DNA of 64,000 nt from Pseudoxanthomonas sp. J31 (GCF_000510725.1 NZ_AZNZ01000008.1:104722-168721), one strand, 5' to 3'. Positions 21,642 through 33,260 are shown, numbered from the stretch's first letter. The notes: a model not told the origin generated them from the letters alone. Translations and numbers: made by a program.

Positions 21642-22769
21642 ATGGCACACCAACATCATCCGCAGACGGCGCGGACCGGCGCCGATCCAGGCCTAGGCGC
21701 AGGCGGGTGCGTGCATGCGCCCGCCGGTGCCGGCCATGACGCGCGCGAACACGGGCAACATGGCCACGACGCCCATGGCTCCGGCCGCCACGACCATGCT
21801 CCGTCCGGCGCGCACGCCGCGGGCGGCCACGACGGGCACGAGCATGGCCACGGCGGGCACCACCACCACGGCCCGGGCGGGCATAGCCACGTGCCCGCGG
21901 AGATCCGCCACGAGCGCCCACTGTGGTGGGCGCTGGGCCTGACCGCCACGGTGTTGGCGGCCGAGGCGGTCGGCGCCTGGCTGACCAACAGCCTCGCCCT
22001 GCTGTCCGATGCGGCGCACATGGCCACCGACACCCTTGCCCTGGGCATCGCGCTGGTTGCGGTGCGGCTGGCGCGGCGCCCACCGGATGCGCGCCGCACC
22101 TACGGTTACGCCCGCTTCGAGGCGCTGGGCGCGCTGGCCAATGGCGGCCTGCTGTTCGTGCTGGCCGGCTACATCCTGTGGGAAGCGTGGCAGCGCTTCC
22201 GCGCGCCGCTGCCGGTGGCCAGCCTGGGCATGCTGGGCGTGGCCTGCGTCGGCCTGGCCTGCAACCTGGCGGCGATGAAGCTGCTGCATGCCGGCGCGGG
22301 GCAGAGCCTGAACCTCAAGGGCGCGTACCTGGAGGTGTGGAGCGACATGCTCGGCTCGCTGGCGGTGATCCTGGCCGCCGGCATCATCCATTTCACCGGC
22401 TGGACCTGGGTGGATCCGCTGCTGGCGGTGCTGATCGGGCTGTGGGTGCTGCCGCGTACCTGGATCCTGGTGCGCGAGGCGCTCAACGTGCTGATGGAAG
22501 GCGTGCCGAACGGCGTGGACCTGCAGGCGCTGCGCCGCGACCTGGAGGCCCAGGCCGGCGTGGCCGGGGTGCACGACCTGCACGTCTGGGCGCTGGCCTC
22601 GCGCACGCCGGCGCTGAGCGCGCACGTGGTGGTGGGCGAGGACGCCGATGCCGACGCCGTGCGCCGCGCGCTGGCGGGGATGATCGCCGAGCGCCACGGC
22701 ATCGCCCACGTCACCCTGCAGATGGAGGCCGGCGGCGGCGAACCCTGCCATGGCTGCGGGCACGCCTGA
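21642..22769 (+). CDS. CDF-family zinc/cadmium/cobalt exporter (CzcD/ZitB-like)
   Basis: Inner-membrane cation/proton antiporter of about 375 residues. The N-terminal 75 residues are extremely rich in His, Asp and Gly, forming a metal-binding tail. Six transmembrane helices follow. The transport-site residues are HxxxD in helix 2 (SDAAHMATD) and ExxxD in helix 5 (LEVWSDMLG, where E. coli ZitB has His for Glu). The C-terminal cytoplasmic domain (PNGVDLQALRRDLEA to the end) ends with CHGCGH, a further metal site. Starts at TTG 21624 and GTG 21633 are also open. GGAGG at 21617-21621 is better spaced for GTG 21633, so the start is uncertain by a few codons. Confidence 0.9.
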   Translation: MAHQHHPQTARTGADPGLGAGGCVHAPAGAGHDAREHGQHGHDAHGSGRHDHAPSGAHAAGGHDGHEHGHGGHHHHGPGGHSHVPAEIRHERPLWWALGLTATVLAAEAVGAWLTNSLALLSDAAHMATDTLALGIALVAVRLARRPPDARRTYGYARFEALGALANGGLLFVLAGYILWEAWQRFRAPLPVASLGMLGVACVGLACNLAAMKLLHAGAGQSLNLKGAYLEVWSDMLGSLAVILAAGIIHFTGWTWVDPLLAVLIGLWVLPRTWILVREALNVLMEGVPNGVDLQALRRDLEAQAGVAGVHDLHVWALASRTPALSAHVVVGEDADADAVRRALAGMIAERHGIAHVTLQMEAGGGEPCHGCGHA

Positions 22770-22856
22770 GCGGCGCCCGCGGGCCGGCGCATTGCGCCGG
22801 CGCACGACAGCGGGCGTGGTTCTGCGGTAGAACGGTGCGGTTCCTTCCCACGGACC

Positions 22857-23360
22857 ATGCCGATGCTTCCACCCACCGATGCCCAATTGCGCGAGCAGGC
22901 GCAGGCCCTCGGCGACCGCCTCGCCGCCGCGCGCGAGCACTTGGTCACCGCCGAGAGCTGCACCGGCGGCTGGATCGCCAAGTGCCTGACCGACATCGCC
23001 GGCTCCTCGGCCTGGTTCGACTGCGGCATGGTCGTGTACAGCTACGAGGCCAAGCAGGCGCTGCTGGGCGTGCGCCCGCAGACCCTGGAGGAACACGGCG
23101 CGGTCAGCCGCGAGACCGCGATCGAGATGGTCTCCGGGGCGCTGGTGCACTCCGGCGCCAGCCTCGCAGTGGCGGTCACCGGCATCGCCGGGCCCGGCGG
23201 CGGCAGCGAGGACAAGCCGGTGGGCACGGTATGGATTGCCTGGAAGCGCCGCGGCGGCTATGCCAGCGCCTCGGTGTTCCGCTTCGAGGGCGACCGCGAG
23301 GCGGTACGGCGGCAGACCGTGGGCAAGGCGCTGGAAGGCGTGGCCGCGCTGCTGGGCTGA
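22857..23360 (+). CDS. pncC: Nicotinamide-nucleotide amidohydrolase, CinA C-terminal type
   Basis: Deamidates NMN to nicotinate mononucleotide in the pyridine nucleotide salvage cycle. The protein has 167 residues, matching stand-alone CinA C-terminal domain enzymes (E. coli PncC 165), and the N-terminal CinA domain is absent. Family motifs are TAESCTGGWIAKCLTDIAGSS (residues 32-52, with the catalytic Ser and Cys region), FDCGMVVYSYEAKQ and VTGIAGPGGGSEDKPVGTVW. In many proteobacteria cinA precedes recA. Here it lies 1.7 kb from recA with lexA between them. Confidence 0.93.
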   Translation: MPMLPPTDAQLREQAQALGDRLAAAREHLVTAESCTGGWIAKCLTDIAGSSAWFDCGMVVYSYEAKQALLGVRPQTLEEHGAVSRETAIEMVSGALVHSGASLAVAVTGIAGPGGGSEDKPVGTVWIAWKRRGGYASASVFRFEGDREAVRRQTVGKALEGVAALLG

Positions 23361-23383
23361 CGGCGCGCCGCGGTTCGGCCGGA

Positions 23384-23593
23384 TCAGTCCTCCGGCCGGT
23401 ACTCGAGCAGGTCGCCGGGCTGGCACTGCAGGACCCGGCAGATCGCCTCCAGGGTGGCGAAGCGCACGCCCTTGACGTGGCCCTGCTTGAGCAGCGACAG
23501 GTTGGTCTCGCTGATGCCCACCGCGTCGGCCAGTTCCCTGGACTTCATCTTGCGGCGGGCGAGCATCACGTCGAGGTTGACCACGATCGGCAT
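23384..23593 (-). CDS. Small XRE-family (Cro/CI) regulator
   Basis: This 69-residue protein is almost entirely one helix-turn-helix domain. MLARRKMKSRELADAVGISE and TNLSLLKQGHVKGVRF form the helices, and CQPGDLLEYRPED is the tail typical of YozG-like regulators. Its ATG shares one base with the stop of the DUF2975 gene (TGATG), so the two are translationally coupled. This regulator plus membrane protein pairing recurs in many bacteria. The likely target is its own promoter at 24164-24192. The true start is MPIVVNLDVML; a longer frame would run back through the DUF2975 gene. Confidence 0.86.
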   Translation of the reverse strand: MPIVVNLDVMLARRKMKSRELADAVGISETNLSLLKQGHVKGVRFATLEAICRVLQCQPGDLLEYRPED

Positions 23594-24132
23594 CAAACGA
23601 TGCTCCGCGCGTCTTCGGCCGCCCGCACCGCCAGGCGCAGCAGGTGCGCCACGCTGTACAGGCACAGGCAGGCCAGCAGGAAGTAGTACGGGTTGGTGTC
23701 CACGGTGATGTGCAGTACCCAGTCGCCCTGCTGGCTGCGCACCACCGCGGCGATCACGCCGGCGGCCACGACCAGCGCCGCCGAGAGCGGCAGCGAGTGG
23801 GCCAGGCGCATGAACGCGGTGGCCACCGCCGGCGACAGCGCATCGCAGGCATACAGCGCCTTGCCCAGCCGCCGTACTGCGGCCAGCGGCCCGACGTAGG
23901 CGGCGGTGGCGACCAGGATCGAAAGGGCCAGCAGGCCGCGGTCACCGGGCGGCAGGCGGCTGGCTTCGTCCCAGGGCAGGCCGAATACCATCCAGGCCCC
24001 GAACAGGCTTCCGTGCCCGGACAGCAGCCACAGGGCGGAACCCATTCCGAGGGTGACACTGACGACGGTGCCGAGCGAGGCCAGCGACATCAGGCGGTAG
24101 CCGTGCCGGCGGATCTTCATTTCCGGGGTCAT
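23593..24132 (-). CDS. DUF2975 integral membrane protein
   Basis: This 179-residue inner-membrane protein has four predicted helices (about 13-34, 66-84, 108-128 and 146-166) and ends in a short cytoplasmic tail. DUF2975 proteins have no assigned biochemical function and are usually encoded next to a small XRE regulator, as here. The gene has a strong ribosome site (AAGGAGGAG, 6 bases before the ATG) and faces lexA across a 112-base gap with back-to-back promoters. A membrane sensor that controls the XRE protein is a reasonable guess, no more. Confidence 0.82.
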   Translation of the reverse strand: MTPEMKIRRHGYRLMSLASLGTVVSVTLGMGSALWLLSGHGSLFGAWMVFGLPWDEASRLPPGDRGLLALSILVATAAYVGPLAAVRRLGKALYACDALSPAVATAFMRLAHSLPLSAALVVAAGVIAAVVRSQQGDWVLHITVDTNPYYFLLACLCLYSVAHLLRLAVRAAEDARSIV

Positions 24133-24163
24133 GGCGCTCCTCCTTGAGCGGGTTGTTTACGCA

Positions 24164-24192
24164 AAACATAAAGAAATTTATGCCCGGGTCAA
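24164..24192 (-). promoter_or_regulatory. Promoter and operator candidate for the DUF2975-XRE pair
   Basis: On the minus strand, TTGACC (24192-24187) and TATGTT (24170-24165) are spaced by 16 bases. Inverted repeat CATAAA-GAAA-TTTATG (24167-24182) sits in the spacer and -10, an ideal place for autorepression by the XRE protein. Confidence 0.45.
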
Positions 24193-24207
24193 GACTGTGT
24201 GGCCGGG

Positions 24208-24242
24208 TTGCGCCGAGCGTCGGTTAGCAGTATTACTGCTAA
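24208..24242 (+). promoter_or_regulatory. lexA promoter with overlapping SOS operator
   Basis: TTAGCAGTATTACTGCTAA (24224-24242) is a perfect 19-base palindrome matching the Xanthomonas LexA box (TTAG-N6-TACTA type, here with GC exchanged near the ends). A -35 TTGCGC (24208-24213) and a -10 TATTAC (24231-24236) are 17 bases apart, and the -10 lies inside the operator. The box ends two bases before the lexA ATG. Confidence 0.82.
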
Positions 24243-24244
24243 CC

Positions 24245-24895
24245 ATGGACCTGACCGACACCCAGCAGGCGATCCTGCGGCTGATCGCCGAGCGCATCGA
24301 GGCCGAGGGCATGCCGCCTTCGCAGGCCGAAATCGCCCGCGCCTTCGGCTTCAAGGGCGTGCGCGCCGCGCAATACCACCTGGAGGCCCTGGAGGCCGCC
24401 GGCGCGATCGAACGCGTCCCGGGCCGGGCCCGTGGCATCCGTCTCCGCCAGCTGCCGCCGGCCCTGCAGCCGGAACTGGCGCTGCCGCCGGCCAACGACG
24501 ACGCCCTGCGCCTGCCGGTGCTGGGGCGGGTGGCCGCGGGCATGCCGATCGGCGCCGACGTCCCCACCGATCTGGCCGAGAGCTTCCTGGTCCTGGACCG
24601 GGTGCTGTTCTCGCCGTCGCCGGACTACCTGCTTCGGGTGCAGGGCGATTCCATGCGCGACGAGGGCATCTTCGACGGCGACCTGATCGGGGTGCACCGC
24701 ACCCGCGAAGCGCGCTCGGGCCAGATCGTGGTGGCGCGGGTGGACGACGAGATCACGGTCAAGCTGCTGAAGATCGGCAAGGACCGCATCCGCCTGCTGC
24801 CGCGCAATCCCGACTACGCCCCGATCGAGGTCCTGCCGGACCAGGACTTCGCGATCGAGGGGCTTTACTGCGGCCTGGTCCGCCCCAACCGGTGA
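24245..24895 (+). CDS. lexA: LexA repressor, SOS master regulator
   Basis: Represses DNA-damage genes and cleaves itself when bound to the RecA filament. The protein has 216 residues. The N-terminal winged helix (1-65) carries PPSQAEIARAFGFKGVRAAQ. The cleavage site is Ala98-Gly99 in LGRVAAGMPIG. The serine/lysine dyad is Ser136 (QGDSMRDEGI) and Lys173 (ITVKLLKIG). The MDLTDTQQAI start equals that of Xanthomonas LexA. Upstream in-frame codons run through the operator and were rejected. There is no ribosome site, and the predicted transcription start falls at the ATG, so the mRNA is probably leaderless. recA and recX follow. Confidence 0.96.
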   Translation: MDLTDTQQAILRLIAERIEAEGMPPSQAEIARAFGFKGVRAAQYHLEALEAAGAIERVPGRARGIRLRQLPPALQPELALPPANDDALRLPVLGRVAAGMPIGADVPTDLAESFLVLDRVLFSPSPDYLLRVQGDSMRDEGIFDGDLIGVHRTREARSGQIVVARVDDEITVKLLKIGKDRIRLLPRNPDYAPIEVLPDQDFAIEGLYCGLVRPNR

Positions 24896-25062
24896 GCCGG
24901 CCGCGAACGCGGCGTCTTCCGACGCCATGCCGGGCACTCCGGCGATGGGCGCGCCCGGCCCGGCCCGCTAGCCTGGTGCCACGCCGCTCCGTGCGTCGCA
25001 GCTTTTGCGACCGCCCCCGGCCACACTACGCACACACTCACTGACACCGAGGACACACCCAG

Positions 25063-26088
25063 ATGGACGAGAACAAGAAGCGCGCCCTCGCGGCGGCCCT
25101 GAGCCAGATCGAGAAGCAGTTCGGCAAGGGCTCGGTGATGCGCATGGGCGACCGCGTGGTCGAACCGGTGGAGGTCGTGCCGACCGGCTCGCTGATGCTG
25201 GACATCGCCCTGGGCATCGGCGGCCTGCCCAAGGGCCGCGTGGTCGAGATCTACGGCCCGGAGTCCTCGGGCAAGACCACCCTGACCCTGCAGGCCATCG
25301 CCGAGTGCCAGAAGCAGGGCGGCACCGCCGCCTTCATCGACGCCGAGCACGCGCTGGATCCGATCTACGCCGCCAAGCTGGGCGTGAACGTCGACGACCT
25401 GCTGCTGTCGCAGCCGGATACCGGCGAACAGGCGCTGGAAATCGCCGACATGCTGGTGCGCTCCGGCTCGGTCGACATCCTGGTGGTGGATTCGGTCGCC
25501 GCGCTGACCCCGAAGGCGGAAATCGAGGGCGAGATGGGCGACCAGCTGCCCGGCCTGCAGGCCCGCCTGATGAGCCAGGCGCTGCGCAAGCTGACCGGCA
25601 ACATCAAGCGCTCCAACACCCTGGTGATCTTCATCAACCAGCTGCGCATGAAGATCGGCGTGATGATGCCGGGCCAGAGCCCGGAAACCACCACCGGCGG
25701 CAATGCGCTGAAGTTCTACGCCTCGGTGCGCCTGGACATCCGCCGCATCGGCTCGATCAAGAAGGGCGACGAGATCATCGGCAACCAGACCCGGGTCAAG
25801 GTGGTCAAGAACAAGCTGGCGCCCCCGTTCAAGCAGATCGTCACCGAGATCCTGTACGGCGAGGGCATCAGCCGCGAGGGCGAGCTGATCGACATGGGCG
25901 TGGAAGCCAAGCTCGTGGAGAAGTCCGGCGCCTGGTACAGCTACGGCTCCGAGCGCATCGGCCAGGGCAAGGACAACGCGCGCCAGTACCTGCGCGAGAA
26001 CCCCGAGGTCGCGGCCAAGCTCGAAGCCGAGCTGCGCGAGAAGTTCCAGCCGGCCGAGGCCGCCCGCGACGAGGACGCCGCGGACTGA
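25063..26088 (+). CDS. recA: Recombinase RecA
   Basis: Strand-exchange ATPase and co-protease for LexA cleavage, 341 residues. Walker [10 protein letters not shown] occupies residues 65-73 and Walker B is in [12 protein letters not shown]. Loop L1/L2 regions appear as [18 protein letters not shown] and [18 protein letters not shown] with [14 protein letters not shown]. An acidic C-terminus (RDEDAAD) is typical. The gene begins 167 bases after lexA. I see no LexA-type palindrome in that gap, so any SOS control would have to come from read-through from the lexA promoter or from a degenerate box. Confidence 0.98.
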   Translation: MDENKKRALAAALSQIEKQFGKGSVMRMGDRVVEPVEVVPTGSLMLDIALGIGGLPKGRVVEIYGPESSGKTTLTLQAIAECQKQGGTAAFIDAEHALDPIYAAKLGVNVDDLLLSQPDTGEQALEIADMLVRSGSVDILVVDSVAALTPKAEIEGEMGDQLPGLQARLMSQALRKLTGNIKRSNTLVIFINQLRMKIGVMMPGQSPETTTGGNALKFYASVRLDIRRIGSIKKGDEIIGNQTRVKVVKNKLAPPFKQIVTEILYGEGISREGELIDMGVEAKLVEKSGAWYSYGSERIGQGKDNARQYLRENPEVAAKLEAELREKFQPAEAARDEDAAD

Positions 26089-26232
26089 GTCCACCCGTCT
26101 CTCCGTTCCCTGCCGGCGTGCTGTCAGTGACGCGCCGGCGGGGAACGGTTCCCCATCCAGGAGGTCCGGTGCCAGGGATGGCGCAACCTGGGCGGCGCGA
26201 CGGGACGCAGGCCGGCCGGAAAGGAGGAGGCG

Positions 26233-26612
26233 ATGGCCACCGATCCGCAGTTCCTTCAATACGTGCTGGAACAGGCCGGACTGGGCGCCGCGCTGGCCGC
26301 GCGCCGCATGTTTGGCGAGTACGGGTTCTACCTGGACGGCCGCTTCGTCGCCGTCGCCGCCGACAACCAGCTGCTCCTCAAGCCCACCGCCGAGGCACGC
26401 GCGCTGCTGCCGGACGCCAGCGAGGCCCCGCCGTACCCCGGCGCCAGGCCCTGGCTGCGGCTGGATGGGCCCTGGAGGAGCCGGAGCTGCTGCGGCGCCT
26501 GCTGCGGGCGACCGCCGCCGCGTTGCCGCTGCCCGCACCCCAGCCTGCCCGCGGCACGGCGAAGTTCGCTGCCTCGCGCAGGCCATCCGCGCGACCGCCC
26601 GACCGCCCCTGA
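26233..26612 (+). pseudogene. TfoX N-terminal domain protein, apparent single-base frameshift
   Basis: From the ATG at 26233 (ribosome site AGGAGG) the first 78 residues match the TfoX_N family (FGEYGFYLDGRFVAVAADNQ, LLLKPTAEARALLP, PWLRLD). After the run GGGCCC at 26467-26472 this frame turns into a Cys/Arg-rich tail. In the -1 frame the expected ending resumes (ALEEPELLRRLLRATAAAL) and runs to a stop at 26612. One missing G in the run would restore a protein of about 126 residues. It is either a real inactivating mutation or an assembly error. TfoX-type proteins are linked to competence regulation in some gammaproteobacteria, but short members are of unknown role. Confidence 0.78.
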
Positions 26613-26645
26613 GCCCCGTCCCGGCGCCATCCACTGCCAGCTCCG

Positions 26646-27128
26646 ATGACCGAAGACTCCCCCTCCCGCCGCAAGCCGCGCACCCCGCAGACCCCGGTGC
26701 AGCGCGCCCTGGGCCTGCTGGTGCGGCGCGAGCACTCGCGCCGGGAGCTGACCCGCAAGCTGACCGCCCGCGGAGTGGACGCCGAGGAGGCCTCGGCCGC
26801 GGTGGAGCGCCTGGCCGGGGGGGGCTGGCAGGACGATGCCCGGTTCGCCGAATTCCTGGTCCGCAGCCGCGCCAATGCCGGCTACGGGCCGCTGTACATC
26901 CGCGCCGAACTGGGCACCCATGGCCTGCCCGGCGAGGTGGTCGCCGCCGCCATGGACGGCTTCGAGGGCGACTGGACCGAGCTGGCCCGCGACCTGGTCC
27001 GGCGCCGCTTCGGGCCCGCCGGCCCGGCCGACCTGGCCCAGCGACGCAAGGCGGCCGACCTGCTGGCCCGCCGCGGATTCGACGGCGAGGCCATCCGCGC
27101 CGCCACCCGCTGGGATCCGGACGACTGA
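26646..27128 (+). CDS. recX: Regulatory protein RecX
   Basis: Binds the RecA filament and limits its extension and co-protease activity. The protein has 160 residues (family about 150-165). Three-helix repeats are visible: [39 protein letters not shown] with the conserved [11 protein letters not shown], and [20 protein letters not shown]. The N-terminal 18 residues are a disordered, charged leader. It follows recA with only the frameshifted tfoX-like gene between, the usual recA-recX neighbourhood. The preceding frame ends 33 bases upstream. Confidence 0.93.
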   Translation: MTEDSPSRRKPRTPQTPVQRALGLLVRREHSRRELTRKLTARGVDAEEASAAVERLAGGGWQDDARFAEFLVRSRANAGYGPLYIRAELGTHGLPGEVVAAAMDGFEGDWTELARDLVRRRFGPAGPADLAQRRKAADLLARRGFDGEAIRAATRWDPDD

Positions 27129-27294
27129 GGCCAGGCCGGCGCTCGCGGGCCGCGTCGGGGCCTGGCGGACAGGGGAGGGCCCCGCGTTCCGCCGGCCGGA
27201 GGCCGCGCTCTGATACCCTTTACCGGTTGATTTCCCGTCCGTCCGGGCGCGCCAGGCGCGTCCCGGCCCGGACCCGTCCGCCAGCCGAAGCCAG

Positions 27295-29940
<2,646 letters not shown>

Positions 29941-30086
29941 GTCAGCTGACAGTCGGCCACGCGCTTGCCGCACCGTAGGGCGGGCAGTACGATCCACCGA
30001 CCCCGACGCTGCACACCGGATGCGCGCGGCTTCACCCGAAGCCCTGCGTCGGCACCGAGAGGCCGCCGACGCCATGGAGAACGAAA

Positions 30087-30293
30087 ATGTTGATTCTGAC
30101 CCGCCGTGTAGGCGAGACCTTGATGATCGGTGATTCGATCACCGTTACCGTGCTCGGGGTCAAGGGAAACCAGGTGCGGATTGGCATCACCGCGCCGAAG
30201 GACGTCGCCGTGCACCGCGAGGAGATCTACCAGCGCATCCAGCGCGGTGAATCGCCCGCCGACGCCCAGGACGATGGCGCTTCCGGCGAATGA
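30087..30293 (+). CDS. csrA: Carbon storage regulator CsrA/RsmA
   Basis: Dimeric RNA-binding post-transcriptional regulator that binds GGA motifs near ribosome sites. The protein has 68 residues (E. coli 61), the extra residues lying in a polar tail. It begins [18 protein letters not shown], with Leu4 and Arg6 of the RNA face. [19 protein letters not shown] holds the second contact surface with the key Arg44-equivalent. In xanthomonads the homologue RsmA controls virulence and motility. It follows alaS after 146 bases, the arrangement conserved in gammaproteobacteria, and precedes tRNA-Ser as in many of them. Confidence 0.96.
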   Translation: MLILTRRVGETLMIGDSITVTVLGVKGNQVRIGITAPKDVAVHREEIYQRIQRGESPADAQDDGASGE

Positions 30294-30305
30294 CGCAGGA
30301 AGTGT

Positions 30306-30334
30306 TTGCCGGGCACGTGCGCAGGCTGTATCCT
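30306..30334 (+). promoter_or_regulatory. Promoter of tRNA-Ser
   Basis: TTGCCG (30306-30311) and TATCCT (30329-30334) are 17 bases apart and followed by a GC-rich discriminator (TGCGCGGCCC), a feature of stringently controlled stable-RNA promoters. The predicted start is about 35 bases before the tRNA. Confidence 0.55.
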
Positions 30335-30375
30335 TGCGCGGCCCGCAGCGCTGGTGCAGCGCGGCGGGCTCCAAC

Positions 30376-30468
30376 GGAGTGATGCCCGAGAGGCCGAAGG
30401 GGCTCCCCTGCTAAGGGAGTATAGGGTCAAAAGCTCTATCGAGGGTTCGAATCCCTCTCACTCCGCCA
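30376..30468 (+). tRNA. tRNA-Ser (anticodon GCU)
   Basis: Type II tRNA of 93 bases including an encoded CCA. The acceptor stem GGAGTGA pairs with TCACTCC. The D-arm is GCCCGAGAGGC-like. The anticodon loop CTGCTAA (GCU, reading AGC/AGU) lies on a CTCCC/GGGAG stem. The long variable arm starts TATAGGG. The T-arm is GAGGGTTCGAATCCCTC. It is followed after 9 bases by a strong terminator. Confidence 0.96.
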
Positions 30469-30477
30469 GATCCCGAA

Positions 30478-30508
30478 AGCCCGCGACCTGCTCGCGGGCT
30501 TTTTCTTT
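30478..30508 (+). terminator. Terminator after tRNA-Ser
   Basis: Perfect 9-base stem AGCCCGCGA and TCGCGGGCT (30478-30486 and 30492-30500) with a 5-base loop, followed by TTTTTCTTTT. Classical intrinsic terminator. Confidence 0.92.
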
Positions 30509-31432
30509 TCCCGAATGCCTCATGGCGCCTGGTTGCGGCTCGGATGCATCCATCCTGCGCGTCGCGGCCAGCCGCGACGGCTGGTGCACACCGGCCAGCA
30601 AGGAGCAGCCGGCGTGCGGACATGGCCGCAGTGACGGATGGCGCGACGCACGGCGGTGATGGCAGGGCGTGAGCCCTCCCGGCCGTGCCGGCGCGCCTGC
30701 CCACGTTGTCACGCCTTTGTGCCGTCACTCCACCGCGCCACGAGGTTCTGGTGTGCTGCGTGCGCCTGCCGTCCATGGGCCGGCTGGTGGCTGGAAGGGG
30801 CGGCGCCGGGCGGGGGGTGCAGGTGCAGGGCGCGAGGGTGGCGAGGCATGGAGGTGGCGTGCTGCCGTTGCCGCTGCGCTGGCATCGCGTGGCGGGCGGT
30901 GCCCTGGACCGGTCCGCATGTCCGCGGGTTCGCGCAAGGACCGCAGCGGTGCCAGTTGATGGACTGGCCAATGGCTGGTCGGGGGTCGCCGGCGCGGCCG
31001 CTTCGTGCGCCTGTTGTCCTGTGGCTGCGGGATTCCCGATGGCCTCGTGCCGGTCCGTGGGGCACGCGACGCCTGTCCGCCGCGCCGGCCGCATGCCCGG
31101 CATCGAGCCGCGGGTGGCATGTTGCGGCCAGAGCCGTGCTCCGCAGACGCTTCCTTGTGCAGTCATGGTCGCCAGTGCGCGCTGCGGCGATGGTGGACCT
31201 GGCGCGTACGTGTGCGGGCGGCCGCACATGGGGATTGCCTGCTTGCAGCAGGCTGTCGTCGCTCCGGAGGCTGCGCCACTGGTGTTGCTTCCGTGCCAGG
31301 CCTGCGGGCTTTGTCGCGTGCCGCGGATATCGACGGGCGCCTGCGCGGAAGTGGCTGGCGTGTGGCCCGTGTGCGCGTGCCGCGTCGACCAGGCCTCGCG
31401 CGGGTCCGTGGCTTGCATGCGGTGCGCGGGGC
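30509..31432. other. 0.92 kb without a credible gene between two tRNA genes
   Basis: Several long open frames cross this stretch on both strands, but their translations are rich in Cys, Trp, Arg and Pro, match no family I know and lack ribosome sites, so I do not call any. It is bounded by the tRNA-Ser terminator and the tRNA-Arg terminator, which point towards each other, so no outside transcript should enter. I see no tRNA 3'-end duplication, transposase remnant or long direct repeat. It could be decayed sequence or hold an uncharacterised RNA. Confidence 0.5.
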
Positions 31433-31466
31433 AAAAAAAAGACCGTCGACGGTAAAGTCGACGGTC
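31433..31466 (-). terminator. Terminator after tRNA-Arg
   Basis: Perfect 10-base stem GACCGTCGAC and GTCGACGGTC (31441-31450 and 31457-31466), followed on the minus strand by eight T. Strong intrinsic terminator 9 bases past the tRNA. Confidence 0.93.
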
Positions 31467-31475
31467 CTTGAAAAA

Positions 31476-31552
31476 TGGCGCGCCCGGAGAGATTCGAACT
31501 CCCGACCGCCTGGTTCGTAGCCAGGTACTCTATCCAGCTGAGCTACGGGCGC
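31476..31552 (-). tRNA. tRNA-Arg (anticodon ACG)
   Basis: 77 bases with an encoded CCA. The acceptor stem GCGCCCG pairs with CGGGCGC. The D-arm is GCTCAGCTGGATAGAGC-like. The anticodon loop CTACGAA sits on a CCTGG/CCAGG stem, and the T-arm is CGGGAGTTCGAATCTCTCCG-like. Anticodon ACG would be deaminated to ICG to read CGU, CGC and CGA. It lies 41 bases downstream of the hydrolase gene on the same strand and may be transcribed with it. Confidence 0.96.
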
Positions 31553-31593
31553 GCTGCTGAGGCGCGAAATTATGCGTGGGTGGGGCAGGGTCG

Positions 31594-32450
31594 TCAACAC
31601 CTTTTTTGCGTCTGGTCGAAAATTTTTTCCGCGAGGGTTGAGGCCACCGTCCCGGGGCTGCGCATCCAGCTGAAATGGTCGGCGCGGACCTGCAGCTGTT
31701 GCTGGTCGAGCACGACGATTCCGGCCTGCGCGCGCGGCAGGTGCGCCAGCAGTCCGTGCAGCGACGAGGCCGGACCCAGCCAGTCGTCGGCCAGCACCAC
31801 CGCCTGCACAGGGAGCTGCAGTGCAGCCATGCCGGCTTCCAGGTCCAGCGTGGTGCCGGCGGCGGCGTAGCGTCCGCTGCGGCCCACCGCGGCCCAGTCG
31901 GCGATCAGGCCTCGCGCCTCGGTGCCGCCGAAGCCCAGGCGGCGTCCGTGCAGCACGCCCTGGCGTCGCGCCAGCCACGGTAGCAGGCGGTAGGCCAGTG
32001 GCAGCAGCCAGCGCCGCGGCGCGGGGAAGCTGCGCCAGTACGGCGTGCCGCTGGCGACCAGGGCCAGGCCGGCAATGCGCTGCGGATGCAGCCCGGCCAG
32101 GCAGCAGGCCAGCTGGCCGCCGAGGCTGTGGCCGCCAAGCCATAGCGGCGCGTCGCCGGGCACCGCGTCCAGGCTTGCCGGCAGGTCGCGGCTCAGCAGC
32201 TCGGCGTAGCCCCAGTCCCGTTCGCGCGAGGGCCGCAGCGAACTGCTGCCGTTGCCGCGCCATTCGTGCAGGTGCACGGCGATGCCGTGCGCGGCCAGCG
32301 CCGCGGCCAATGGCAGGTAGTGGCGCGCGGCCACGCCCAGCGCCGGCAGCCACAGCAGCCGCGCGCGCGGCTGCGGCGGGGCGACGCGGGCCAGCGTCCA
32401 GCGGTGGCCGTCGGCGGCGGCGAGGACCTGTTCGACCGTGGTCGGTTCGC

Positions 32451-32454
<4 letters not shown>
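31594..32454 (-). CDS. Alpha/beta-hydrolase fold protein
   Basis: A 286-residue serine hydrolase of unknown substrate. It shows the nucleophile elbow GGHSLGG (Ser near residue 106), the preceding strand LWLP and oxyanion region LHEWRGNGSS, a probable catalytic Asp in VVLADDWLGP (about 233) and His in VRADHFSWMR (about 268). There is no signal peptide. Its ATG overlaps the thiD stop (ATGA), so it belongs to the thiD transcript. The C-terminal position of the His next to FSW resembles carboxylesterase or thioesterase-like family members, but I would not name a reaction. Confidence 0.83.

Positions 32455-33260
<806 letters not shown>

Noticed and set aside
24896..25062. SOS box upstream of recA
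   Set aside because: I looked for TTAG...CTAA-type palindromes and found none, unlike upstream of lexA.
30638..31471. Several open frames of 240-330 codons between the two tRNA genes
   Set aside because: Their translations are rich in Cys, Trp, Arg and Pro, with no family match, signal or ribosome site, and they overlap in several frames on both strands. None can be supported as a gene.
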